Source: UBA8079 sp965205535
GTDB taxonomy: Bacteria; Pseudomonadota; Alphaproteobacteria; UBA6615
DNA length: 64,000 nucleotides
Direction: 5' to 3'
Assembly: GCA_965205535.1 (NCBI GenBank)
Contig: CBDBHH010000005.1
Span: 2,108,001 to 2,172,000, forward strand
The stretch's first letter is position 1. Each line of letters begins with the position of its first letter. The notes under the pieces are model-generated. The model saw only the letters and a list, made by a program, of their open reading frames with translations. It was not told the origin of the DNA and did no database searches. A program made the translations under genes and the position numbers. Positions 27,009 to 36,404 of the stretch are shown one piece after another.

Positions 27009-27797
27009 ATGAATTGGGGGTTTGGCGTGACCAACTGGGTGCGGTTTGAGAATGATGGTGCGGCGGGCTTCGGCACGCTGGGCGGGGAAAATATTGCTGT
27101 CCATGACGGCGACATGTTCGCCGGTGCGGCCGCAACGGGAGAGACCGTCGCGCTTGATGCGGTGACGTTGCTGACCCCCTGTGTGCCCGGCAAGTTCATC
27201 GCGCTGTGGAACAACTCACGCGCCGCCGCCGAGAAGCAAGGGCTCGACCAGCCGGAGTACCCGCTGTTCTTCCTGAAGCCGTTGACCACATACCTCGCGC
27301 CGGGCGGCGTGATCCGCAAGCCGGCTGGCTATGACAGCCGGGTGATTTATGAGGCGGAGCTGGGCATCGTCATCGGCAAAACTGTTGCCAACGCGGACGA
27401 GGCCACGGCGGCGGATGCGATCTTCGGTTACACCTGCGTCAACGACGTGACGGCGATGCAGCTGCTCGATGCCGATCCGAGTTTTCCGCAATGGGCGCGC
27501 GCCAAGGGTTTTGATACATTTGGTGCGTTCGGGCCCGCAATCGTGACCGACACCGACGTGTCGGGCAGCACGATCCGGGCCGAACTCAACGGCCGCGAGC
27601 GGCAGAATTACCCCGTATCAGATCTGTTCATGCAGCCGGCCGAAATCGTCGCCAAGCTGTCCCAGTCGATGACCCTGGAACCCGGTGACCTGATCGCCTG
27701 TGGCACGGGCCCGGGCGCGTTGCCGATGAAACCGGGTGCCACGATCGATATCATCATCGATGGTATTGGGACGCTCCCCAACACATACGACGCGTAA
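27009..27797 (+). CDS. Fumarylacetoacetate hydrolase-family protein
   Basis: A 262-residue FAH-superfamily enzyme. The metal ligands appear in YEAELGIVIGK (ExE) and NDVTA (D), and FGAFGPAIV and ACGTGPGALPMKPG match the family core. Such enzymes act as hydrolases, decarboxylases or isomerases on oxo-dienoates from aromatic meta-cleavage. The ATG at 27009 is used; a GTG six codons later is possible. It is 12 bases upstream of the MhpA-like monooxygenase, so a shared aromatic pathway is likely. Confidence 0.88.
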   Translation: MNWGFGVTNWVRFENDGAAGFGTLGGENIAVHDGDMFAGAAATGETVALDAVTLLTPCVPGKFIALWNNSRAAAEKQGLDQPEYPLFFLKPLTTYLAPGGVIRKPAGYDSRVIYEAELGIVIGKTVANADEATAADAIFGYTCVNDVTAMQLLDADPSFPQWARAKGFDTFGAFGPAIVTDTDVSGSTIRAELNGRERQNYPVSDLFMQPAEIVAKLSQSMTLEPGDLIACGTGPGALPMKPGATIDIIIDGIGTLPNTYDA

Positions 27798-27809
27798 GGC
27801 AGAGACCTC

Positions 27810-29387
27810 GTGGAGTCAGCGGAAATCCAGGTCGATGTCCTGATCATCGGCGCCGGTCCGGCGGGGCTGGCGACGGCCAACTATCTGGGCATGTATGGCG
27901 TGAGGGCGCTCGTCGTGGAGCGAAACATGGGCACGGTAGATGAGCCGCGCGCGGTGTCGATCGATGACGAGACGTTGCGCTGCATGCAAACGCTCGGCCT
28001 CGACGGGCCGATCACCGCGAACACGTTGCCGGGATACGGCGCGCGATATTACTCGCCGGGCCACAAAGAATTCGCCCGCATCCAGCCAACCACGCGCGAA
28101 TATGGGCATCCCCGGCGCTCGGGGTTTCGGCAGCCCGAGTTCGAGGCAGAGCTGCGCGCCGGGCTCGCCAGATATCCAACGGTCGACGTGCGGTTCGGGC
28201 ATCAGTTTGAGGCCCTGGAACAGGACGCTACGGGCGTGACCGCGCAGATCCTCGATCCGGACGGTAACAAACTGACGATCCGCGCCAGTTTCCTGGCGGC
28301 GTGTGACGGCGGGCGTTCCACAGTCCGCAAGCTGCTGGGCATCGAGCTTGCAGGGTCGAGTTTCAACGAGCGCTGGCTGGTGATTGACTGCGTGAACGAT
28401 ACCGACGAGACCCCGGCCTCCATTGCCTATTGCGACCACCGCCGCGCGGCGATCACGATACCGGGTCCGGGCCGCACCCGACGCTGGGAGTTCCTCCTGA
28501 AGCGCGACGAGGACGATGCCGACCTGCTGGACGACGGGAAGATTCGCGATTTGCTGAGACCCTATATCGGTGACAATGGCGTCGAGATCATCCGCAGGCT
28601 CGTCTACACGTTTCATGCGCGGATCGCCGACCGCTGGCGAGTCGGGCGGGTCTTCCTGCTGGGCGATGCGGCTCATCTGACGCCGCCCTATGCCGGGCAG
28701 GGCCTCAACAGCGGCCAGCGGGACGCGGCGAATTTCGCGTGGAAGGCCGCCGCCGTGGTGAAGGGGCGTGCCGGATTGACGTTGCTGGATAGCTATGAGA
28801 CCGAGCGCCGCGACCATGCCTGGTCGCTGATCCGCATGGCGATCCAGATCGGCTGGGTGATGGTGCCGCGGAACTGGTTCCACACCTATGCCCAGATTGC
28901 GTTTTTCCGGATCGCCGGAATCATTCCGCCGGTGCGTGACTATTTTGTCGGGATGAAGTTCAAGCCCGTGCCGCGTTTCGAGGATGGATTTCTCTGCGCC
29001 GACGATATGACGGCGCGCGACACGCTCGTCGGTCGGATGTTGCCGCAACCGGACGTGGTCGACGGTGGCGGGGCGGCCCGCAAGCTCGACGATGTCCTGG
29101 GGCCCGGGTTCGCACTGGTGGCGATCGGGTCATCAGTTGCAGACGACATGGCGTCACTCGACCATCCACTCTGGGCCCGGCTTGACGCAAACCGGGTGAC
29201 CCTGACCGGGGATGAGCCGGCTGGCGGTCCGAACCTTGTGCGGATCGCCGAGGGTTCGCTGCAGCACCGCTTCGACAAGTATGCAGGCCGCATATTGCTG
29301 GTCCGACCGGATCGGTATGTCGCGGCCGCGTTTAGCGCAGCCGAAGCGAGCGAAATCGCCGACCGTCTGACCGAGCTGATGGACTAG
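27810..29387 (+). CDS. MhpA-like FAD monooxygenase (3-hydroxyphenylpropionate hydroxylase type)
   Basis: A 525-residue class A flavin monooxygenase. FAD motifs: VLIIGAGPAGLATANYLG near the start, AACDGGRSTVR, and GDAAHLTPPYAGQGLNSGQRD. The last of these matches MhpA closely. It should hydroxylate a phenolic side-chain acid using NAD(P)H and O2. It starts with GTG at 27810, 12 bases after the FAH gene. Its TAG and the stop of the convergent RidA gene share the palindrome CTAG at 29384-29387. The exact substrate is unknown. Confidence 0.85.
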   Translation: MESAEIQVDVLIIGAGPAGLATANYLGMYGVRALVVERNMGTVDEPRAVSIDDETLRCMQTLGLDGPITANTLPGYGARYYSPGHKEFARIQPTTREYGHPRRSGFRQPEFEAELRAGLARYPTVDVRFGHQFEALEQDATGVTAQILDPDGNKLTIRASFLAACDGGRSTVRKLLGIELAGSSFNERWLVIDCVNDTDETPASIAYCDHRRAAITIPGPGRTRRWEFLLKRDEDDADLLDDGKIRDLLRPYIGDNGVEIIRRLVYTFHARIADRWRVGRVFLLGDAAHLTPPYAGQGLNSGQRDAANFAWKAAAVVKGRAGLTLLDSYETERRDHAWSLIRMAIQIGWVMVPRNWFHTYAQIAFFRIAGIIPPVRDYFVGMKFKPVPRFEDGFLCADDMTARDTLVGRMLPQPDVVDGGGAARKLDDVLGPGFALVAIGSSVADDMASLDHPLWARLDANRVTLTGDEPAGGPNLVRIAEGSLQHRFDKYAGRILLVRPDRYVAAAFSAAEASEIADRLTELMD

Positions 29388-29791
29388 GCGTCGACGACGG
29401 CGGTCACGTCGATTTCGACCAGCGCCCCTTCGAGCAACAGCGCCGTCACGCCGACACAGGTGCTGGAGGCGGACTTGTCGTCGCCGTAGAAATCCATCAT
29501 CGCCTTCATGATCGTCGGCCGGTCGCTCGGCTTCAGGTCGACGATGAACACCCGCTGGCGAACGATGTCCGCCGGCGTGGCGTTCACCAGGGCGAGCGAC
29601 TGGCGGATGGTATCGTAGGTGTAGGCCATCTGTGCACCCAGATCGCCGGGGCCGACAAGCTCTCCCTCGATGGTGCCGGCGACGAGACCCGACAGATGAA
29701 CCGTCTTGCCGCCTTCGCTGGTGACCAGATTGGTGAAGTGCGGCTTGTTCCAGAGAAATTCCGGGCGAATGCGTTCGATTGTTGCGGCCAT
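29384..29791 (-). CDS. RidA/YjgF-family protein
   Basis: A 135-residue RidA-fold protein with FTNLVTSEGGKTVHLSGLV, GDLGAQMAYTYDTIRQSL and the closing LLEGALVEIDVTAVVDA. RidA members deaminate reactive enamine/imine intermediates or act in catabolic hydrolysis. The ATG at 29791 follows AGGGAGG at ideal spacing and is preferred over a start 15 codons upstream. It lies 45 bases downstream of the MetE-like gene. Confidence 0.85.
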   Translation of the reverse strand: MAATIERIRPEFLWNKPHFTNLVTSEGGKTVHLSGLVAGTIEGELVGPGDLGAQMAYTYDTIRQSLALVNATPADIVRQRVFIVDLKPSDRPTIMKAMMDFYGDDKSASSTCVGVTALLLEGALVEIDVTAVVDA

Positions 29792-29836
29792 CGGGGCCTC
29801 CCTTGTGTTTGGCTTTTTTTGGTTTGATTGAGGCAC

Positions 29837-30994
29837 CTAGCCCCAGAGCTTGTCGCTGGCGATTTGTGCGCCCTCGGCCATGGCGCGAAATTTGCCCAGT
29901 ACCACGCTCGGGAAAACGCCCTTGCGGCCGGCATAGGTCCCGAACCCGCAGTCGCTGCCTGCCAGCACCCGTTCGCGGCCGACGATATCGGCATACAGGC
30001 AGATGCGTTGCGCGATCAGCTGCGGATGCTCGACGAAGTTGCTGGTGGAATCGATGACGCCGGGAATGAGCACCTTGTCGTCGGGCAGGCCGGCGTCCTT
30101 GATGTCTTCCCATTCATGGGCATGGCGTGGATTGGCGCCCTCGAACAGAATGGCCTGCGGCCGGGCCTTCGCCAGAATCCCGAGGAGCTTCTTCAACGGG
30201 ATGTCGTGGGTGTGGGGTCCGGGATAATTCAGCCAGCAGATGTGCATCCGCATGGCTTCGGGCGGGATGTCGCTTGTGGCCGCGTTGAGGGCCTCGACGC
30301 TCTTCTCCGCGTCCGCCAGAAACTCGGCGTCGTCCATTGCCTGATAGTCGGTGTGGCGCGCGCCGGCGAGATCGGGACAGTCGAGCTGGAGGACGATGCC
30401 GGCCTCGTGGATCGCGTTATATTCCGGGCGCAGCCCCTCGATCAGCGCCTCGCGATAGGCGTCACGGTCCGGGTAGTGCCGGTTGGGCACATAGGTGGAC
30501 AGGCAGCCCGGCGAGACCGTGTTCATGAACATATCAGTCGATGGCGCCGCCGCGGCGGCAGCCTTGAGGTTCGCGATGTCGCGATCCAGCGGGCCATGGT
30601 CGGCATAGGACACCGGGCCCTCGCACACCGTCGCCGTCATGAGTTCGGTGCCGCCCTTGCCGAACGCTTCCAGCATCTCGGGGAAATCATTGAAGTCCGC
30701 AGGCGCCGGCCGGCCCACCACGCCGGTGCCGTCGGTCGCCTCCAGCCCGGCCAGCCGATGCCGGGCATAGACGTGATACGAAATCTTGCTCATCTCGCCG
30801 TCGCTCACGACATCGATTCCGGCCTCCACCTGGCCGGCCACGACGTCCTTGACCGCCTCGGCCGTGCGGGCATGCAGCGCGGCTCCGTCAACGGGCTCAC
30901 CGCGGTCTTCCTGGCGCAGGAGTTCGAGCAGGTCCTCGGGGCGCGGCAGGCTCCCCACATGGGTGGTGAGAATTCGGTCGGTGCTGATCTTCAT
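29837..30994 (-). CDS. MetE C-terminal-domain-like methyltransferase family protein
   Basis: A 385-residue TIM-barrel protein of the cobalamin-independent methionine synthase C-terminal family. It starts TTHVGSLPRPEDLLEL, has the zinc-ligand segments MRMHICWLNYPGPH and AGSDCGFGTYAG, and SPGCLSTYVPN in between. It lacks the MetE N-terminal half, so it is a stand-alone catalytic domain. Such proteins act in methionine synthesis or in methyl transfer from other donors. The ATG at 30994 follows GAGGAA. The catabolic neighbours favour demethylation, but this is an inference. Confidence 0.82.
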   Translation of the reverse strand: MKISTDRILTTHVGSLPRPEDLLELLRQEDRGEPVDGAALHARTAEAVKDVVAGQVEAGIDVVSDGEMSKISYHVYARHRLAGLEATDGTGVVGRPAPADFNDFPEMLEAFGKGGTELMTATVCEGPVSYADHGPLDRDIANLKAAAAAAPSTDMFMNTVSPGCLSTYVPNRHYPDRDAYREALIEGLRPEYNAIHEAGIVLQLDCPDLAGARHTDYQAMDDAEFLADAEKSVEALNAATSDIPPEAMRMHICWLNYPGPHTHDIPLKKLLGILAKARPQAILFEGANPRHAHEWEDIKDAGLPDDKVLIPGVIDSTSNFVEHPQLIAQRICLYADIVGRERVLAGSDCGFGTYAGRKGVFPSVVLGKFRAMAEGAQIASDKLWG

Positions 30995-31150
30995 CGGGGA
31001 ATTCCTCATTTTCTCGCTCGGAACGGCGAGGTTGAGGGAGTGTCGCGGTATCGGCGCACCCGTGCAAGTGAACGCTGTGCCTGGCACCGGTATTTGGTGC
31101 GCGACCGGGCCAGCCTGGTGGCCTCAGGCCTGTCGTAGTCCGCCGCCCGG

Positions 31151-32176
31151 CTATTTCGACTTGTTGTAAACGTCGAACGTGTTGCTCATGTACCAGCCGA
31201 ACCATTCCCGGTAGGTCTGGACGGGGTATTTGGGTGATGTGCCCGGCGTGACGCATGTCGCCAGCGTTTCGTTGCGGGCCTCGAAGTCCGGATTGACGAA
31301 GACCGGAATGGCGTAGCGGTCGTTTTCCAGCGGCGGCACCACCCGATGTGTGGTGGCCTTGAAGCGGTCATTCGTCCAGCGGGTCGCGAACTGGCCGAGA
31401 TTCACTACCATCGCGTCGTCCGGCATCTCCGGCCAGAACCAGTTACCGTCCTCGTCCAGGACCTGCAGGCCTTCCTCTTTCGCCGGCGGCAGGAAGGTCA
31501 TGAAGCCGGTGTCGCGATGGGCGTGGATGCCCATTTCGGCATCCTGATGTTCCGGCAGGGGCGGGTAAGTAGCGTTCCGGAAATAGGTATAGGGCGTCTC
31601 GAAGTGCGGCGCGAAATAGTCTGCCGGCAGTTCAAGCGAAAGAGCCCAGATGGGCAGCAGCTGCTTGCCCAGTTCCGTCACTGTGTCCATGTAGGCGAGC
31701 GTCGTTTCCCGAAACCCGGGTGCGGCGTCTTCGGGCAGCCACAGGTTGGGCCCGTAGAACTGAGTGCCGGCGGCGGCCAACGGGTTATCGTCCGGATATA
31801 CCGTGGCGGTGAAGAAAGCCTGCGAGATCGAGGGCTTGCGGTTGTCCTCCATCTCGCCTTCTTCGAGATGATCGGTTCGGATGCCCATATAGCCGCGGTG
31901 GTCGGTGTTCAGCGGGATGGTCTGTTTTAGATCTTCCGGCAGGTCGTGAAATTGTTTGGAGGCAGCGAACATGCCGTCGACCTGCGCCTGGGGGACGCCG
32001 TGATTGACGATGCACATGAAGCCGATCTTCTCCCACACGTCGCGCCACTGATCGGCAAGCCGTGCAGGAGCATCGGGATCACCGGCGATGACGTCGCCGA
32101 CGTCGATAACCGGCAGTTCGCGGCGGGGCACATCGCGGGCAGCGTGGCTGGCCTCGGACTGGGTGATGATGTTCAT
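31151..32176 (-). CDS. 2-oxoglutarate/Fe(II) oxygenase, isopenicillin-N-synthase family, copy 2
   Basis: A 341-residue relative of the 22.3 kb oxygenase. The iron ligands are in HAHRDTGFMTF (H and D) and ATTHRVVPP (H). The family's RxS co-substrate motif reads RYAIPVF, so Ser is replaced by Ala. The N-terminal ELPVIDVGDVI and MCIVNHGVPQ segments are normal. The variant could mean a different co-substrate mode or weaker 2-oxoglutarate binding. The closest functional class is unclear. Confidence 0.85.
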   Translation of the reverse strand: MNIITQSEASHAARDVPRRELPVIDVGDVIAGDPDAPARLADQWRDVWEKIGFMCIVNHGVPQAQVDGMFAASKQFHDLPEDLKQTIPLNTDHRGYMGIRTDHLEEGEMEDNRKPSISQAFFTATVYPDDNPLAAAGTQFYGPNLWLPEDAAPGFRETTLAYMDTVTELGKQLLPIWALSLELPADYFAPHFETPYTYFRNATYPPLPEHQDAEMGIHAHRDTGFMTFLPPAKEEGLQVLDEDGNWFWPEMPDDAMVVNLGQFATRWTNDRFKATTHRVVPPLENDRYAIPVFVNPDFEARNETLATCVTPGTSPKYPVQTYREWFGWYMSNTFDVYNKSK

Positions 32177-32296
32177 GGTGCTCTCCTCCAGGGGGCACCA
32201 GGCGTGCCCGTGTCGGTGATCCCACGAGTCTATGATCAGATATCGAGGGAGTCCACGCTGTGTTGTGGCACCCCGGACCTGTTGGCGCGGTGTGCG

Positions 32297-33310
32297 CTAG
32301 TCGACGCGGACCAACAGCTTGCCGTTGTTCTTGCCCTCGTAGAGCATCTTGATCGCCTCGGGCGCCGCATCCGCGCCCTCAAGGATGTGCTCATTGCGGG
32401 CAAGTTTGCCCTCGCGCACCCATGATGCAAGCTGTGCGATTGCCTCGCCGTAGCGCGGCTTGTAGTCGAAAATCACGAACCCCCGCATGCGCGCACGTGC
32501 GACCATCAGCTGGCGATGTACGCGCGGGCCGACGGGCAACGGGTCCCAGTTGGTGATGGCGACGGTGCCGCAAATCGCGATCCGCGCGCCCTGTGCGAGC
32601 TGGGTCATCACCGTATCCGTGATGGGACCGCTTGTGTTGTCGAAGTAGCAATCAACCCCGTCCGGGCAGGCCGCCTTGAGGGCGTCGGACATATTGTCGT
32701 CGCGATAATTGATCGCCGCGTCGAAGCCCAGTTTATCGATGCAGAGTGCGGCTTTTTCCGCGCTGCCGGTAAAGCCGACCGTGCGACAGCCCTTGATCTG
32801 GGCAATCTGACCGACCGCAGAGCCCACCGCGCCGGCGGCCGCGGATACGACGACTGTGTCGCCGGATTGCGGTGCACAAACATCAGTGAACCCGAAATAG
32901 GCCGTCACACCGTTCAGCCCCAGCACGCCCAGCGCGAGTGACGACGGCAAATCGTCCTCCTCGACCTTGCGGTCGACATCACTGCCGTCGCTCACCGCAT
33001 AGCGTTGCCAGCCGAACATGCCGGATACGACATCGCCCTCCGCGTAGTCGCCATGCCGGCTCGCCTCGACGGTCCCGACGGCAAAGGAGCGCATCACTGC
33101 CCCGATCTCGACCGGCGGGATATAGTTCGGCGCGTCATTGGCCCAGCCGCGCATGGCCGGGTCGACCGACCGGTATTCGGTCTTGATGAGGAATTCACCG
33201 TCACCGATATCCGGCACGTCGGCATCCTCAACCGTGAAATGCGACGCCTCTGGTACGCCCTTTGGTCGGCTCGACAAAAGCACACGCCGGTTTACGAGAT
33301 TCGAGCTCAT
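32297..33310 (-). CDS. NADP-dependent MDR oxidoreductase (CurA/prostaglandin-reductase type)
   Basis: A 337-residue zinc-free medium-chain reductase. VDPAMRGWANDAPNYIPPVEIG in the substrate region, SAAAGAVGSAVGQIAQIKG in the nucleotide-binding domain, and GVDCYFDNTSGPI downstream are characteristic. It should reduce an activated alkene or ketone with NADPH. The gene ends 120 bases before the start of the IPNS-like oxygenase gene on the same strand. Confidence 0.88.
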   Translation of the reverse strand: MSSNLVNRRVLLSSRPKGVPEASHFTVEDADVPDIGDGEFLIKTEYRSVDPAMRGWANDAPNYIPPVEIGAVMRSFAVGTVEASRHGDYAEGDVVSGMFGWQRYAVSDGSDVDRKVEEDDLPSSLALGVLGLNGVTAYFGFTDVCAPQSGDTVVVSAAAGAVGSAVGQIAQIKGCRTVGFTGSAEKAALCIDKLGFDAAINYRDDNMSDALKAACPDGVDCYFDNTSGPITDTVMTQLAQGARIAICGTVAITNWDPLPVGPRVHRQLMVARARMRGFVIFDYKPRYGEAIAQLASWVREGKLARNEHILEGADAAPEAIKMLYEGKNNGKLLVRVD

Positions 33311-33362
33311 GTCACATTTTCCTTCTCAAAAGGTGAGGTTGCCAAGTCGGCAGCCGAAAGTG

Positions 33363-34352
33363 CTAGGCATTGACCGTCAGCATGATGCGGCCGAAATGCT
33401 TGTTTGCGGCGGCGCGCGCCAGTGCGGCGGGCGCTTCTGAAATATCGAAGGTGCTGTCGATCGGCATTTTGAATTTGCCGGCGTCGAGCGCATCCCACAA
33501 ATCCGCGCGTGCGCGTCGGAATACCTCGGCATGCTCTTCCAGCGAGCGCGTGCGGCCGGTGGTGCCGATATAGGTCAGGCGCCGTTCGGCATGCATGTTG
33601 AAATCGAACTCCGCGACTTCGCCGCCGAGCCGGCCGACATTGATAATGCGCCCGTGGACCTTCGTCGCCGCCATGTTCTGATTGGCGGCATAGCCGGAGA
33701 TCTGGTCGATGATCAGATCGACGCCCTTGCCGTCTGTCGCCTCAAGCACCTGATCGACCCAAGCCGGGTCGCTCGAATCCAGCGCCATGTCGGCACCGAA
33801 CTCGGTGAGCCGCGCGCGGCGTTCGTCATTGGTCGAAGTGCCAATCACCAGGCTGGCGCCCAGATGTTTGCCGAACTGCATGCCCATGATGCCGACGCCG
33901 GTGCTGCCGCCCTGAATCAGGATTGATTGGCCGGATTTGAATTCGCCGTTGGTGACGATGGCGTCATGCATCGTCAGGAAGGCCGAGGAAATCGTGCCGC
34001 CCTGGATGAGATCCATATGGTCGGGGACGGGGAGCGTCCGGCGGTAATCCGAGACCGCATACTCGGCCCAGCCCCCCGCGCCGACGCCCATCACCCGGTC
34101 GCCGACCGTGATGCCGCTGGTCTCCGCACCCACTTCGACGACTTCCCCGCAGAAGGCCGCGCCCATGACCTTGGCCGCGCCGCCAACATGGCCGTAATTC
34201 TTGCCCTGGGTGGTCAGCAGATCCGAGCGGTTCACGCTGCAGCTCGCGACCTTGATGATAACCTGGGTCGGCTTCATCTCGGGACGGTCGACCTGGGCGA
34301 TATCAACGCCGTTTTCGGTGAGCACGACGGCCTGCATTTGGTTGTCGGACAT
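33363..34352 (-). CDS. Quinone-oxidoreductase-type MDR protein
   Basis: A 329-residue medium-chain dehydrogenase/reductase without structural zinc cysteines. GTISSAFLTMHDAI is followed by the NADPH site ILIQGGSTGVGIMGMQFGKH, which matches the QOR subgroup. The ATG at 34352 follows GGAGGAG. It is divergent from the broken LysR-family gene, the usual arrangement for a target of that regulator. The substrate may be a quinone or enone. Confidence 0.85.
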   Translation of the reverse strand: MSDNQMQAVVLTENGVDIAQVDRPEMKPTQVIIKVASCSVNRSDLLTTQGKNYGHVGGAAKVMGAAFCGEVVEVGAETSGITVGDRVMGVGAGGWAEYAVSDYRRTLPVPDHMDLIQGGTISSAFLTMHDAIVTNGEFKSGQSILIQGGSTGVGIMGMQFGKHLGASLVIGTSTNDERRARLTEFGADMALDSSDPAWVDQVLEATDGKGVDLIIDQISGYAANQNMAATKVHGRIINVGRLGGEVAEFDFNMHAERRLTYIGTTGRTRSLEEHAEVFRRARADLWDALDAGKFKMPIDSTFDISEAPAALARAAANKHFGRIMLTVNA

Positions 34353-34532
34353 GGTTTGCCTCTCCTCCGGTGTCACGTGAATTCACGGGGCACACAATTG
34401 CGTTCGATGAGTATATCTGTTCCGAACGGAAACTCTGTTCGCCGGTTTGGCGATAGAGTGACAGGATACATTTGCTGCTGGCAAACGAGATATCTTGAGA
34501 ACTCACACAAGGTAATTTAATCTGACCTCCTT

Positions 34533-35465
34533 ATGTATGAACTCCCGCCGCTCAATGGATAGCGCGCCTTCGAGGCCGCCGCACGGAACCTCAGCTTTGC
34601 AAAAGCCGCAGAGGAACTGCACGTCACGCCGGCGGCGGTGAGCTATCAGATCCGTGCGCTCGAAACCAAGCTTGGGGTGAAGTTATTCCGGCGGCTGAAC
34701 CGCGCGGTTGTTCTGACGGACGCCGGTGCAAAGATATTCCCCGGGGTTCGCAGCAGTTTCGAAGGGTTGCACCGCGCGGTCGCGCGGGCCGGGACATCCG
34801 CAATGTCGGATCGCGTCGTGACGGCAACGATTTCCCCGCATTTCGCCGCGAAATGGCTGGTGCCGCGCCTGACAGGGTTCATCGAGCGTCACCCGGATAT
34901 CGACTTGCGCATCGCCGCGAGCAACACGGTCGTCGATCTGGATACGGACAGGGCCGATGTCGCGATCCGTTACAATCTCGGCAACAATGCCGGGTTCGTT
35001 GCGGAGAAGCTGATGGACGAGGCGGTGACACCCATGTGCACCCCTGAACTGCTGGGCGGCCCGCACCCAATTCGCACACCGGCCGACCTGCGCCACCACA
35101 CGCTGATTCACGATGACACCCTGTCGCGGCACTGGCCTGACGTGCCTGCCTGGTCGAAATGGTTATCGCTTGCTGGCGAGCCCGAGCGCGACGCGAGCGC
35201 GGGGCTGCACTTCGACCATGCCGATCACTGTATGGACGCCGCCCTGCAAGGGTCGGGAATCATACTGGGGCGGCGTGCAATGGCGAGCCGCGATATTGAG
35301 CTGGGTCGCCTGGTCGCACCGTTCGATCTGCACCTGCCATTCGAGGGCGGCATGTACAGCGTGACAACGGAAGAAAAGGCGACCAACCCGGACGTGGCGG
35401 CGTTCCGCGACTGGCTGCGCGAAGAGGCGGCTGCCATGCGGACGGGCCTGCCGCCGGAGGCGTAA
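34533..35465 (+). pseudogene. LysR/GcvA-type regulator with in-frame TAG at codon 10
   Basis: From the ATG at 34533 the frame reads MYELPPLNG, then TAG (34560-34562), then RAFEAAARNLSFAKAAEEL, HVTPAAVSYQIR and a normal LysR effector domain to 35465. The TAG stands where the family has a Leu or similar in the LxxLRAFEAA region, so a single-base change (for example TTG to TAG) would explain it. Starting after the stop, for example at GTG 34638, would remove half of the helix-turn-helix. It is probably a recent nonsense mutation or a sequencing error. A dyad TTCCG-AA-CGGAA at 34420-34431 lies in the divergent promoter region and may be its operator. Confidence 0.75.
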
Positions 35466-35474
35466 GCGCAAGTC

Positions 35475-36380
35475 TCAGGTCAGGCGGTAGAATGTTTCGG
35501 CAGTGTCGTGGAAGAACGCCCGCTGTTCCGCTGCCGTACGATCCGCCAGCGCGGCCCGGCACAAGGCCACCACCTTGTCGTAAGTGAGCATCAGCTTCTC
35601 GACGGGGAAATTACTCCCGAAGAAACAGCGCTCGGCGCCGAACATGTCGATCAGCGCGTTGTATTGCCGCGACACCGCGGCGAGCGGCCGGGGCGTTTCC
35701 CAGTTGATGACATTCGGGCCGGAGCACTTCACCGACAGGTTTTCGAATTTGGCCAACGGCTCGATCGCCCGCCGCCAGTCGTCGAATGTTTCGTCGTCAT
35801 CGCCCGTCAGCAGGCCGCCATGGACCAGGCAGAAGCGCAGGCCCGGGTGGCCGGCGACGAGCTCGGCGAAGATGTCGAACTGGTTGGCGAAGCCCTGGAG
35901 TTCAAAATGCACATCGCGAGCCTCGAGGGCCTTCAGCCCGCGCCTGAATTCGGGCGACATACAGAAATCCGGCCGGTCGACAACCTGCCAGACCGACTTG
36001 TCGGGATGCCAGGCGACCACATGGCGAATGCCCCTGAAATTGGGAAAAGCGAGATGCCCGTCCAGTACCTCGCCGATGTCGTCGCCCGCGATGTTGGCAT
36101 GGCCGACGATCCCGTGGGGAAAGCCGTGTTCGTCGGCGACCCCTTGCAACCACCGTGTCTCGCCCACATGGTCCGGCGGGTTGTGATGCGCCTGTTCGTG
36201 GACCGACTTGACCACATTGTTGTCGCCGAAATCGGCCAGCAAATCGTCGATCAGATAGTCCTGGCGCAGCAACTCATACTCGGGACCGAAGATCTTCGGG
36301 GAGGGGGGCGCCGTCAGCCACGGATAGTTTGCCACCACCCAGATGTGGTGGTGGGTGTCGATGATCGGGCCGTCATACAC
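35475..36380 (-). CDS. Amidohydrolase-family (PF04909-like) TIM-barrel hydrolase, copy 1
   Basis: A 301-residue metal-dependent hydrolase beginning MYDGPIIDTHHHIWV, where HxH supplies metal ligands. RFCLVHGGLLTG and ERCFFGSNFPVEKL carry later ligands. The family includes pyrone-dicarboxylate lactonase and decarboxylases of aromatic acids. It lies 24 bases downstream of the PanE-like gene in a leftward operon with the second amidohydrolase. The substrate is unknown. Confidence 0.85.
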   Translation of the reverse strand: MYDGPIIDTHHHIWVVANYPWLTAPPSPKIFGPEYELLRQDYLIDDLLADFGDNNVVKSVHEQAHHNPPDHVGETRWLQGVADEHGFPHGIVGHANIAGDDIGEVLDGHLAFPNFRGIRHVVAWHPDKSVWQVVDRPDFCMSPEFRRGLKALEARDVHFELQGFANQFDIFAELVAGHPGLRFCLVHGGLLTGDDDETFDDWRRAIEPLAKFENLSVKCSGPNVINWETPRPLAAVSRQYNALIDMFGAERCFFGSNFPVEKLMLTYDKVVALCRAALADRTAAEQRAFFHDTAETFYRLT

Positions 36381-36404
36381 CGGCCGCGCTCCCGTGCGGT
36401 TTGC

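Noticed and set aside
27816..29048. 410-codon minus-strand open frame inside the MhpA-like gene
   Set aside because: The plus strand encodes a complete flavin monooxygenase with three FAD motifs; the opposite frame is Arg/His-rich and featureless.
29154..30113. 319-codon minus-strand frame across RidA and the MetE-like gene
   Set aside because: It crosses two well-supported genes in another frame and contains no family motif.
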